DNA from: Tetradesmus obliquus
Taxonomy: Eukaryota > Chlorophyta > Chlorophyceae > Sphaeropleales > Scenedesmaceae
Direction: 5' to 3'
Assembly (NCBI GenBank): GCA_030272155.1
Contig: CP126203.1
Coordinates: 4,284,501 to 4,348,500 of the forward strand
Length of the DNA stretch: 64,000 nt
Numbering within the stretch: position 1 is the stretch's first letter; each line of letters begins with the position of its first letter. The notes beneath the pieces are model-generated. The model saw nothing but the letters and a program-made list of their open reading frames with translations. It ran no database searches and was not told the origin of the DNA. Of the stretch, positions 46,161 to 57,570 are shown in pieces. The position numbers were made by a program, and so were the translations under genes.

Positions 46161-47148
46161 CTAGCGCTGCGAACCACGCGTCCCCATGAGAGCCCTCATC
46201 TCCGCCTCTGCTGCCTCCCTCCTGCTGCGTTCAGCTGCCAGCTCAGACTCCAAGCGAGCAAGGCGGGACATCACCTGGCAAGTCAACATTCAAGCAGGGT
46301 ATTTTGCAAAGCACTCAGTAAGCCAATTGTTCAATGGTGCTGACCTCTCCTGCAACAGGCAACATCAGCATGAGCACGTCGCCCTGCCTGCAATGCTTGC
46401 TGCACAATATGGGCTCGACTCTGTTGTCAAACATGCCACCTGATACGCCATGTATGTTTGGTGGGCAGCCATGGTGAGGTGCTAGCGTGTGCTGTCACTG
46501 CTGCAGCCACTCACGCCAGCACTGCTGTTGGCAACGTGCCTGCCTGGCATACACACCCACCTCTGATGTTGCAACAGATGAGCCAACCTCGCTGAAGTTT
46601 GGTGTGCAGGGGTAGGATACAGCGCTGCCAGCAACAGAGGCGCCTCTGTTCGCACCGGCACCCACAGCGCTGCTACGCTGCACCCTGCTGCCTGCTTCGC
46701 TGCCAGGAGCTGCAGCTGTGAGGCGGGTGCTGGCTCTGCTGACTGTGCTGCGGGCTGTGCCAGTGCTGCTGCGAGCGACTGACACATGTGACGCCGGCGC
46801 AGCAGGTATCTGTGCAGGTGCTTTGGCAGCTACAGAGCCTGTTGCAGCTGCTGATACTACGCTGCCTGCTCTGCTGCCAGCCTTTGCAGCTGCTGGTAGT
46901 GAGCTGCTGTTGCTTGCTGCGCTCGCTTGCTTGTGTGCAGCTGCGCTGTTTGCCGTGCCTAATCGCGCCTGGCTTGCGCTGTGTGCTGGCTGCGCTGTGT
47001 CACATGTTTTGGCTGCCAGGCTTGGGTTTATGAGCTGCGCTGCACCGATTGTGTTGAGTCGTAAGCGCTGCTGCTGCTGCTGACTGCTGCTGCTCTGCTG
47101 CCAGTTGTTCTGGATGTGGGTGGCATAGTCCACCTCCTCCTTCTGGAT
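46161..47148 (-). CDS. Ser/Ala-rich protein with C-terminal coiled coil (5' part unresolved)
   Basis: Two exons are supported: 46561..47148 (196 codons) and 46161..46274 (38 codons including stop TAG). Acceptors at 47149-47150 and 46275-46276 and the donor after 46561 are GT-AG and in phase. The long exon starts IQKEEVDYATHIQNNW and then becomes Ser/Ala/Gly low complexity. The last exon is a strong heptad pattern: RLARLESELAAERSRREAAE, then AEMRALMGTRGSQR. The acceptor before IQKEE shows that more exons lie upstream (above 47150), which I cannot identify. Not recognised as a known family; a cytoskeletal or basal-body role next to centrin would be speculation. Confidence 0.6.
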
Positions 47149-48245
47149 CTGCACACAAGCAAGCATGTGTGTAAAAGATGGAGCAAAGCTGCGTGATCAC
47201 CATGCTATGGCTGCAAGTTCAGAATGTATGCGGCTGCATGTGAGGCACAGGTGCGAATTCATATGGCTGTGTAAATGGCTGTGTACAGCTGCAAAGCCAT
47301 CAACGGACGCAATTGCCATGAAGAGCGTGGTTTATTGCACCACGGCTTCAAAATTGCATTCTTTGTTGGCTGCATGATGTGCTCGCGCTTCTACTGCTGT
47401 CAATGTGACCCCAGCAATGGCGCGTCTGCTTGCAACATGTTGACTGGACTGTACAGTCTCTGTGCCTTGGTGCAGAGCATCCTGCTTACTCTAGCTCGCC
47501 ACCATTGGTCATAAGCTGCTGGATTCATATATCCCGTGTTTATTAGCTGGTGTTGGCTTCACGTTGGCAGCAGAGTTGTGCCTTGGCAGCTGCACTGCTG
47601 TGCAGCAATGCAGCTGTAGCTGCACCAGTCCACACAGCGTCTATACGGGAAGCAGTAGAGACTTAGAAAAGCAAATGAAGGATATCGTTTTATCTTGATG
47701 TTCGTGACTGTAGGTGTGGCGGAAGTCACCGTGACAGGCCCGTTGTGCAAATGGCTATCATATTCAGGAGTGCTGCGAAATATTGGAATGATTGTCAAGT
47801 TTCTAAAGAGTATGTGGCATTAAGTTGGACGTGCCGTGTCCAGGCTCACAATGGGCCCACGTGAGGCGGGAAACCCTTGTCACAGTGCAAACTTCGCGCG
47901 ATTTCATGCATGACTGCCACTGACGAATACGTCCAGCATTTTTGGGAGGTTGGCTGCAGTCATAGCTCGTGCGCAATGTCAAAGAGACTGACAGCAGCCA
48001 CGCATTTAGCTCTGCCGCTTTAAAGATGGCACAAGTCATGCATGCACCAGCTTGAGCTGCTCTGGCACCAAACTGACCTCGACCAGTCCTTGCCGCAAGC
48101 CTTCACAACCAGTTTGTTACATCAAGCGGGATTATCACAGCCCAACATGAGAGGTCAGCACGTCTCAGTGCCGAAGCATCTTTGCGCTAGATGTTGTGTT
48201 GAGTGCACATGACACATGCCCTCCATGCTCTGAGTGCAGTACTTG
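47149..48245. other. No coding sequence recognised
   Basis: Upstream intron(s) or 5' region of the coiled-coil gene and 3' flank of the SAM-domain gene. No motif, repeat or convincing exon was noticed. Confidence 0.5.
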
Positions 48246-48643
48246 TCAAACAGCCAAACGACTTGTGATGTACTCAACTGCCTTGCTAATCTTCACTGCT
48301 GCACCGAGTGGTAGCCCCATTATCCTCACCATGTCTTCTTTTGTGACTGCACACAATGTGACCAGGCTATCAATCTCGTGCTGCTGAAACAACGGTGCAT
48401 ATCGCTCCATGCCTATCCGCTGTAGCAGCCAGCTTACACTCTGCTTTGACGTGAACTGCTGCTGCTGCAGCTGCTTTACGTTGGCAGCATGCTGCAGCTG
48501 CTGCTGCTGTGACACTAGCTGCTGCTGCAGCTGCTGCTGCGGTGACACCAGCTGCTGCTGCAGCTGCTGTGTTGGGTTTGCAGCAAGCTGCACCTGCTAC
48601 ACCTTCTGAATCCAGCTGTGATACCCAGCTTGCTGCTGTGGCA

Positions 48644-48702
<59 letters not shown>

Positions 48703-50233
48703 AGTGACAGTTGTGTAGTGATAACCGGCCGCACATGCAACTCTTGCTCAGCCGTGCGCTGCACTTGCAGCTGCGCCTGCTGCTGCTGCTGCTGCTGCCA
48801 GGCAACGCCTGCTGCTGTGCTGCAGTTCTCCACACGAGTGCCGGCCTGCTGCTGCTGCTGCTGATGCTGTCGCTGCTGAATGTCCTGCTGGTTGAACTGA
48901 GGCCTGCCAGGCTGGCCTTTTGCCCCATGGTGAGCTGGCACTGCTTGCTGCTGCTCTGCTGCTGCACCTCCAAGTTGCTGCCGCGCATACATTGGCAGGC
49001 CATACGGCTGAGCTGCAGTGGTGCTGTTTCTGGGTTGGATAGCCGCCGCTGCTGGTGCTGCCACCTCGGCAACCACCACACAGTCTGCAGGGCATGCCAG
49101 ACAGGGCGTTCATGGCATGTCACAAGGGGAGTTAGCGAAGCTTGCATTGTAGGTATGATGGCGTGCATCATGCTAGCACAGGTTTTGGAGCTGCTCCGTT
49201 ACATGGAACAGCTGAAATAACAGCAATAGCCCACTGGCTACTGCAAAGTGCAGCAACCTAAGCAAGTTTGCCGAGGCAGCAAGCACTTGCTACGCTGTCA
49301 CGCAACAGACCTTGCCAGCAGGCAAATTCTGCTAGGCACACAGTGGGTGATGCTGCAAAATGCATAGTATACAACAATGTAATTGCAGATGTTGCAGCTT
49401 CGGCAGGTCACTGAACCAGGCACTGTTGCATACCTGAGTCACTGTCATCGGCAGCGGCTGCTGCTGCTACCCCCTGCTGCTGCTGAGCAGCTGCCCTTGG
49501 CTCGCATGCTGCTGCAGCTGCTGCTGCCCTTGGCTCGCATGCTGCTGCAGCTGCTGCTGCTGTTGCCGCAGCTGCTGCTGCTTCCTGCTGAGCTACAGCT
49601 GCTGCCTGCTTTGCGGCCCGCTCTCTCCTTTGGGCCCTCATCTGCTCCAGCATCTGCACCACCTGCGCCTCTGACTGAGTTCCAACATACGCTGCAGTGA
49701 TCGCAAGCCAGGACAGAAGCACAGGTCAGTGTCGAGTGAAGGGCAGGCATTGTTGAGCCACACAGAACATAACCGCCAGCCAAAGAAGCAGATGGGTCAC
49801 AGCGGCAAGCCGTCATTATGTCCTGCAAGCTGTGCGTTTGTTCGCCCACATTCCTGCAACTGACCTGCCATCCCTGCAGCGTCGGTGATGCCATGCACCT
49901 TGACAGCATTCCTCAGCTTCAGCCGCTCCTTGGCAGACCAGCGCTCGAGCAGGCTTGGTGGGCTGGGTTCCTGCAAGGCAAAGAAGCAGCATGCCGGCGT
50001 GTGAGTATGCGATGGATGCCAGCAGTACTGCACTGCGGAGAGCTTTGCGGCTGCAGACAATGTGACTCTTGTCGCAGGTGCACAAAGGCTGCACCAGACT
50101 TTGTGATACTGATGTTTTCCAAATTCAAGCACACCTTGGACGCGATTAGTGGAATTTCAAGGTGCATGGCCTCTGCAGGAGCCGCCTGCGGTGCCGCCTC
50201 CTGTGCCTGCGGCTGCTCCTGCTGCAGCTCAGA

Positions 50234-50267
<34 letters not shown>

Positions 50268-50938
50268 ACACAGTATTGCTGGCTGCTGTGCTGCTCATCT
50301 GCCTGTGCTTTCTCCTCTGGCTGGCGTGCTGGCAGCTGCTCACTCTTGCAGCAGCTGCATGCAAATGTGCATTGATGGCAAACATTAAGGGTGTGGGGTG
50401 TGTGTGGCTCAGCAGATGCTGCGCCAACACCGACCTCGGGCTTGAGCACAGCAGCTGCATGATCCAACAGCACACTGGCATCTGGATCAGCCTTGAAGTG
50501 CTGTTGCTGCTGCTGCTGCTGCGTGTTGTGTTGCTGCTGTTGCTGCTCTTCAGCCTTCACCCCAGCAGCATTGCAAATGCGAGCTCGCAGCTCACAAGAT
50601 GCAATCAACTGCAATTGCTGCTGCTCCAGCTGCTTCAAGCGGTCTTGTGTGCTCGCAACATGTTCTGCTATCAGCAGCTGTGCTTCCTTTGCAGGAAGTG
50701 CAGCACCACAGGGTGCACACACACAGCGATTGGTGGTGTGTTTCGCATCCAGCTGCTGCTCCGGCTGTGCATGCGGCTGCCTCAACTCGACAATCAAGTG
50801 GCCGGCAAGCACACCAGCAGATTGTGGTATTGTAATGTTGCACCAGCACTCTTTGGCATCAACTTTGCGCTGCACAGTGAGCAGCACCTGCAGCTGCTGT
50901 TGTGTCAGGTTGTGCCGCTGCGCCAGCAATTCGACTAG
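48246..50938 (-). CDS. Gln-rich protein with Myb/SANT-like and C-terminal SAM domain (exon chain incomplete)
   Basis: The last exon (48246 to about 48593) ends in a SAM domain: SVSWLLQRIGMERYAPLFQQ, EIDSLVTLCAVTKEDMVRIM and LPLGAAVKISKAVEYI, a protein- or RNA-interaction fold. It is preceded by a long polyGln region (48600-49080). Upstream, exons at about 49841-49975 (ERWSAKERLKLRNAVKVHG, ITDAAGMA) and about 49590-49690 (YVGTQSEAQVVQMLEQMRAQ) join into one Myb/SANT-like helix set. A long exon at about 50146-50938 carries CxxC clusters and polyGln. The frames are clear, but several junctions are not, and it may be two genes. SAM plus SANT would suggest a chromatin or transcription role (inference). 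Confidence 0.55.
48645..48701 (-). repeat. (CTG)19 tract encoding polyGln
   Basis: Nineteen uninterrupted CTG triplets, read as CAG (Gln) on the minus strand in the SAM-domain gene. One of the longest pure triplet runs in the window. Confidence 0.92.
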
Positions 50939-50944
50939 TGTCAC

Positions 50945-51461
50945 AGGTGTCGCTCAACCATGTGCAAGCAAGCTGCGGCTGCGTTGCCTCTGCTGCTGCT
51001 GCTGCGATCGGGCAACTCTTCTCATAGAACAGCCGCTACATACCCCTCATGCCCAGCCAATTGGCAGCTGCAGCACAAATTTGCTTGCACTGCAGCAGCA
51101 GCAATCAAGCAGCAGCAATGCCTGCTTGATGGCATACACCTCATCAGGTCCTTGTAGATTCCCAGATAGTGAGCTAGGTGACTTGTGAACCATCAAACCA
51201 GACAGTAAGCGGGTGCTTGCACAGCCAGGGGCCAGTCAGCGTGCACGGGCCAGCACATTCATCAAGGTCAGACGCCCAAACCGCACATGGCATGCTGCAT
51301 CTGAGCTAGCAGGACCTCGTGTAGCCAGACCTTGATGCTGGCAATGCCAGGATGACACTTTGTGTGTAACCGGCCACCATACCATCAGCATCATCGCATC
51401 ACCCGTGACGATTTATGTGTTACACGATGGGAACACAGTTATGTCACCACAGTGACAGGCG
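50945..51461. other. No gene recognised
   Basis: Between the SANT/SAM gene and the OPR-like gene's stop. It contains a short Leu-coding CTG run near 50990 but no identifiable exon. Confidence 0.45.
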
Positions 51462-52390
51462 TCATGACGAGCCACTGCTCTCAAACACCTCATGCGCCCA
51501 GCGCAGCGTGGCAATGTTGGACATGCTCACGCCCTTGCCGCTGCTGCCCCCGTCTGCTGCTGCTGCCGCTCCTGCCGCTGCTGCTTCAGCGCTTGCTGCT
51601 GTCACCATTGTCACGAGCTGGTGTGTTACCGCCCTACACAAAAGCAAAGTGCAGCAGGACAGCAGGTTGAGGCACCATAATAGAGTGTGTGGTTGATGCT
51701 GGCTATATCACTTCAAACTCAACACCAATGGTACAACCCCAAATACAGGAGACGACCAAACAAGACGTGCGGATCACTGCAATGATGGACGCCAGGCAGC
51801 AGTACGTGGTGCCCCACTCCAGCTTCACCAGTAAAGCGCATACCACTGACCAATTAGTGCCTGCTGTGTCGCGGGAAGGTAACATTGCTACAAGGGCAAC
51901 ACCAACTGTGCAGCACTTCCCCCACCCACCTCAGCACCTCCCCTGCCTCTTCCCTGGTCACCCCAGGCACAGCCCCCTTGCCAGCTTCTGCTGCTGTCGC
52001 CAGCGCCAGCGCAACGTTAGCAAGCTCCTGCCCATCAGCGGCACTGCACAGCCCCGGCACTGCCCTTAAGGTCCCGCCCCAGAGCTGCGCATCACTATAG
52101 CCAAGCTTTGACCAGCAAAGTAGTGCGGTTGAAATGTCTTGTATGCTTGCTGCTGGAAGAGCAGCTGCCCAGGCGGGTGCCAGCAGCTGCAGCACAGGCG
52201 CTGCTGCTGCTGGCTGCTTGCCTGCTAGCCTCGTGGCTGCGGCATATGCTGCTGCTGTGTCTGCAGCGCTCAAGCTGCTGCTGCTGCTGCTGGGGGTGGT
52301 GTCTTGCAGGGCTTGCTGTACTAGCTCCTGCAGCTGCTGCAGGTCGCCTGCTTGCAGGAACTGCACAGCAACAACATCAGCAAGAGCCAT
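51462..52390 (-). CDS. OPR-like helical-repeat protein
   Basis: The first exon begins with ATG at 52390 (MALADVVAVQFLQAGDLQQL) and runs to about 51930. It contains IQDISTALLCWSKLGYSDAQ and then GQELANVALALATAAEAGKG, which resemble octotricopeptide (OPR) repeats. Those are the chlorophyte helical repeats typical of organelle RNA maturation and translation factors. A final exon at 51462 to about 51620 encodes SMSNIATLRWAHEVFESSGS and a stop (TGA 51462-51464). Only one or two repeat units are visible, so this is a small or partial member. Upstream exons may exist. No clear transit peptide is seen. Confidence 0.55.
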
Positions 52391-53802
52391 GCAAGCATGA
52401 GACTTCAGCCCTCAGTGCACATGTCAAGGGCAGCACGAATTGCACGTTCATGTCCAGCAAAGAATACAGCATTGTTGGAGCACTGCAGGCAGTGGTAAGT
52501 TCTGAGTGGGTTGCAGCTCTGCTGTGCGGCGGAAGTTTATGTGAATGACAATTACATGGACGATTTGAACGCCCACCATCCAGCCCATTGATGCTGCAGA
52601 CTGGCAGCCTCGCCTGCTTACCTTACTAGCTGTGTCAGCTGCAGCAGCAGCAGCAGCTGATGTCGCGATGCACCTACTGCTTGTCATTGAAGGCACGGCC
52701 GGCTGCAATCTGCTGCTCCTGCTGCTGCTGCTGTGCCAAACAGTCCTCAACCTTTCACTTGGGCTGGTGTTGCTGTATGCTGCGGTTTGTTGCAGGGAAC
52801 GCGTGTGCGGATACTGGGTGACCTGTTGCTGTATTGAACAACTCCAATGCGAAGGCAGCAGGAGCGGAATCACGCGCGAGGCTGCTTCAATAGCTGAAGT
52901 TGCGAACAAAGAATTGATCGACGATCGTAGCATTCTGGCAAATGCGTGCTGCTGACGTTGCTGGGTTGGAGATGTTCGGGAACTGGCAGTGATGCGCAGC
53001 ACTGCACTGATAGCACATTAGAGACGCTTTAATTGACTTGATCAAATACTCTGGCCTGCTGCATTGAATGCGTTCCTCTAGCCTGTGTTTCAACCACGGC
53101 ACCAGTGACATGACAGGACATGCATGTCGCTGTCACAGTCGTGACCAGCGTGCAATCTTCAAGCCTGCCTGAGCTGCTGAAGGCATCCTTAGATACAACT
53201 GTGACCCAGCTATTCACCAGCAATCAGCCGCAGAGTCATTTTCACATAAAACCCTAGACCTGACCAGGCTGGCATGCCAGCCTGAGCCCACCTGCCAGGC
53301 TGGCCAAGTGCAGGCCGCCTGCCAGCAAAACCTTGCAGCAATGCTGCCATGCAGAGGACACAAGTCAGATGCCTATTTGGCCTGCGAGGAGGGTGTTCGC
53401 TGTACGCTACTGCAACAGTCAGCTGCCATAAACAACTTGAACAGACACCCGTGGCTGCTGGTCCACAGGTGACCTTTTTTCCCAGGGGGCGGAATCCTAC
53501 TGATCCACAGGTGGCCTTTGGGCATAACAGCACTGCTGCTTCAAGTGCATTAACTAAATGCTGCACCAGAACAAACTAAAACAATGCAGCCTTGCATGGG
53601 ACTAATCAAGGTTGCCTTGGGTTACGGCAACCACGCCCACTGCATTTCTGTAACCCTCCTCCAACCACCCAGCCTGTGCAGTGCAGCTGCTGCCGCAACA
53701 GCTAAACACCGTAGCAACCACTGCCAAGTCCAAGTCCACGGAGCATGCTTCTGGCAGAGACACTGGCTACCACTGCTGCATGCTGATTGCCAGCAAGGGC
53801 TG
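52391..53802. other. No gene recognised
   Basis: Several 100-180-codon open frames on both strands overlap here without motifs. A direct repeat of 'gatccacaggtg(a/g)cctt' occurs near 53461 and 53503. I cannot support an exon. Confidence 0.45.
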
Positions 53803-55171
53803 CTAGAGATCATACCGCAGAGCATCTATCATCATCAGCCAGTACTGCGCTATGTTGCCTGCGCGGGCCAAATCCTGGACGTGCACCTGCTGCTGCTCAT
53901 CGTGCACCTGCTGCCGCAGCAGCGGCACCTCACGCTGCAGCTGCAGCAGCTGCTGCTTGCTGCAGGCGCCCGCATAACGCTGCAGTGCGTTGCGCCGGTC
54001 TGCTGCAGTGGCCAGCGAAAGCTCGCAACCCAAGCCAGGCCACCTGCAGTCAACTTTGAGCCAGCCCAAGGTCTGCAGCGCTTTCCAGGTAGCACTGACA
54101 ACCTCGCAGCCAGCCCATGGCTGCGGCCAGCAGCGCTCCAGCGGGATTGCCCGCAGCAGCTGCGGCGCTACGCTGCTGGGCTGCTGCAGGCCGAACGCTT
54201 GCAGGATGTTGACCACGAGCTCCGCCTTGCTGCTGCTGACCGTTACCCCAACCTGCCATGCTGCCTGCTTGAGCTGGGCCACCTTGTACTGCAGCGGGTC
54301 TTGCAGGAAGGTAGCCCACTGCTCCCAGGTCCAGCCATCTTCTTCTGGCAGCTATGCAAGCTGAATCAGTGATGTGAGCGAGCTTTCACGTTGCACGCTT
54401 GCTGGGTTGCTGTAGTAGGATGTGTCATGCACAAACACTTGAAGCTGGGCTGCCTGCGCCTCTAAGGCTGCAAAGCCGTGCTTGGCAGCGTTGTAGAAGT
54501 CCCAGCTCGCCTGCGCACCACATAGCATTGGGTGAATGGCAATCAGCCAGTAGGCTGAAGACAAGTAGCTTACATACTTTGCTGCATGTGCATGTGCTGC
54601 AGCAGCACACCAAGTTTGATGCAGATCATGCTTTTGAGGAAGGGACTCCGCAGCGCGCCAAGCAACGGCATCTCTGCTGTCTGTGCACTGCATGCGTTGC
54701 CGTGCTCGCCTCCAGTGAGGGCTGCTGCACAACAGTGCAATGATGGCTGGCCTAGCCATGCATGCATGTATTTCCTTGTCATCCTGCAGGCCTCACCAAT
54801 GCCGCGTTTGCCAGGTCGCTTACTGCCATTGAGGGGCCCCGCACTCCATCAGCTTCAATGCGCGCCAGGAAGCTGATCACCTTCTGCAGCACTGCCGGGG
54901 CCAGTGCGACCTCGCCATACTTCTCACCACTGCAGAAGCGCTTGCTGCTGTGGGCTTCGATGGTCTGCAGCTTGTCCCTGGCTGCTGCTGCGGCGGCCTT
55001 GCGCGCCACGCGCTTGGCCTCCTGACGCTGCAGCTTGCGCTCCTGCTTGCAGGAAACGATATCTGGGCCCTGAAGCATCAGCACCACCGCCCGCAGACCC
55101 ACAAACACACTGTCAGCAACGAGTGGGACTGTCCTGTTGCATGCTTTCAGCCGGCAATCAGCATCTGTCAT
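53803..55171 (-). CDS. SAP-motif protein with basic coiled-coil segments (partial model)
   Basis: Coding stretches in order: about 54790-55100 (QERKLQRQEAKRVARKAAAA, then IEAHSSKRFCSGEKYGEVAL), about 54630-54700 (MPLLGALRSPFLKSMICIK), about 54360-54560 (AYWLIAIHPMLCGAQASWDF and VFVHDTSYYSNPAS), and 54351 downward (EEDGWTWEQWATFLQDPLQY followed by KVAQLKQAAWQVGV, SSSKAELVVNILQAFGL). The last matches the two-helix SAP motif (LK..c...G...sG.KaeLv.Ril...) that binds DNA or chromatin. A Gln-rich coiled coil follows (QLLQLQREVPLLRQQVHDEQ). The acceptor at 54352-54353 is clear; other junctions are not. The overall family was not recognised. Confidence 0.5.
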
Positions 55172-57267
55172 GCATGTTGCAATGGCAGGTCACCCCAAGT
55201 TGCAGGGCTGGCCTAAGGTATGCAACGTGACGGGGCAGGCTGCTCCTGCAAACGTCGACTTCATGACTTGATGGGCCAGCAAGGTGCCAAAAAGCTGCAT
55301 GTAGGGCATTTATTGTAGTCATGCTGCACATGGCGTAGTACGCATGGCTGTACTGCTGCCGTCATTTCTGCTGCTGTGCAGGATTCTTGCAGGAAGCTGC
55401 AGCATCAACTCTCTGAGACTCTTCCAGCCAAACTGCAGGTCACAAGCATGTACCAGGCCACCAACCTCGCAGGCAACGTTGAAGTGACCGTACATGTTCC
55501 CGGCCATGTCGTTTGAATTATCGGGATCCTGACGGGAGCCACACAGCTTTCCAGACGCCAAAAGCAAGATTAAGCGCCTGTTAGTTCGATTTAAAAAGTA
55601 GCTGGGAGAGTACATGCCGCTTCAGGGGCTGCTTTGCGTGGTGCTGTTGCTGGTGGTGTTGCCACGACCAATGCTGAAAGCAGCACGTCTGGGCCCCAAA
55701 CTCCGTCGGAACAGCTTATAAAGCCTATCATAAGAGACTTGAAGCACTTATGTGCACGGTATGGCTAAGGCAGTGGGCATGGACAAGTCGCCCAAGTTCA
55801 AATTAAACCCTATGTAACACGCTGACAAGCTTAGCTGATACTCGCGAGGGTAAGAGGAAAGGCTTGTTGCCTGCCACCAGGGTCCAACAATGTTTCAGAT
55901 ATACGGCTGCCGACAAGCTACGCTGTTCAACCACTGGATGTTAGTGCCGCCACTGCGCCTCACAGCAGTTGTTCCACAGCAGCGGTTGCTCAGCGCAAAA
56001 GATGTCCGAGACAAGGGTGTTCACACCACGCCGCACATGTAAGCCTGTTTACACACAGCTACATTTCCGCACCGCAACCCACCAATCACATCAAACACTA
56101 AGCGTGTATGCTGCTGCATCACACAGCTCTGAACAAGACATGCGTTGGCCCATTCAATGGGAGAGCAAGTTGCTCTCCGTCTCTGTTCAGAAAACAACAT
56201 ACCCCTCAACAACGACAAGCAATTACAGCCTTTTTGCTAAATACCACAGGCACCCCACCCAACGCTGCACACTCAGCTCAGACAAGGGGCAGCCTCAATG
56301 GTTGTCTAGGCGCAGCTGAGAGCTGCAAAAGAAGCGCAGTGCTGGCAGTAGAAAAAGCAACATGCTAGGCCTCTTGAAAGGCTCCAAATCCACGCACAAT
56401 TGAAGCACACATGCGCATGCACTTGCCTGTGCCATCCAAAGCAATGTACAAAGCAAACCCATTCAATAACGCTCTGCAGACTTGCACACACGCGACACAA
56501 TCGCCCCAGAGGCAGGTGGGCACAACCCGACATGCGGCATGCAGCTTGCAACTGCCATGGGTCTACTGCTGCAGCGCAGTGCTCCAGAGGCAGGTGCTAC
56601 GCACACGTGCAGTAGCACATACGCCATACACAGCTGCGCAGCGCATCTGTCACCCCGCCTGCCAGGCAGGCAAGCTGCCTTTCTCATCAGACTTCCACAC
56701 CCTTCATTTTTGCGCACACAAATCTAAACCGCATGGTTTGCTGCCCAAGCCCCTCGTACGACACACAAGACAAACCACATGATACGCAAGGCCCTCGCTG
56801 GGCACCCTCAACCGCACATCCAGACATCTCAAAGCAAAGAACCTCACCACAAAACCCCTGCGATACCTGATACAGGGCTAGCATGCCAACAGCAATCAGG
56901 CAGAAGCCTTCATCAGAGCGATTAGCAAAGCTTCACCCACAGCTACGCACCGCAGCAGATCATATGACACATGTGTCAGACATGCGCACGAGGCCTAAAT
57001 CATCATCCACACAGCAACGAGATCAGCTTGCTGGGTGTGCGGCAAACACCAACATACACGACCCAGCTACAAAAGAAATACTGCAAGCAACGCACGCGCT
57101 CAAAGGAAAGCACACCCTCTCTACGGCAAGGCTACCGCTGTTCTACAAGCACACGCAGCATACGCGCATGCAGTTCAGTTCTGCCTTCTGCCACCCGCAG
57201 TTCTGCAACTGCTCTACAACGAAAGCATTTTTTGTCGACCATGCTGCAAGGCCCTGCTGCAGCAGCA

Positions 57268-57299
<32 letters not shown>

Positions 57300-57420
57300 C
57301 AATCATAACCCCCAGGCCCTGCTGCTGTCTCGGCGTGTCCAGCGCAACTACAATGCCGTCCATCGCCTCATCTGGCTGCTCTGCTGCTGCTGCTGCTGCT
57401 GTTGTGTTCCGCAACCGACA
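55172..57420. other. No gene recognised
   Basis: About 2.2 kb with a slightly lower triplet-repeat content than its surroundings. No exon could be supported; it probably contains the promoter of the SAP-motif gene (left) and the 3' flank of the next minus-strand gene (right). A CTG tract lies at 57268-57298. Confidence 0.45.
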
Positions 57421-57539
57421 CTAAGCTGCAAGGCCCTGCTGCTCACGCGGCCTGTCCAGTGCAGCCACAAGGCCGTCCATGGCCTCATCTGGCTGTGTGA
57501 CCAGGTAGCGCTTGCGCTGGCCCTGCATCCAGTACCTGG

Positions 57540-57570
<31 letters not shown>

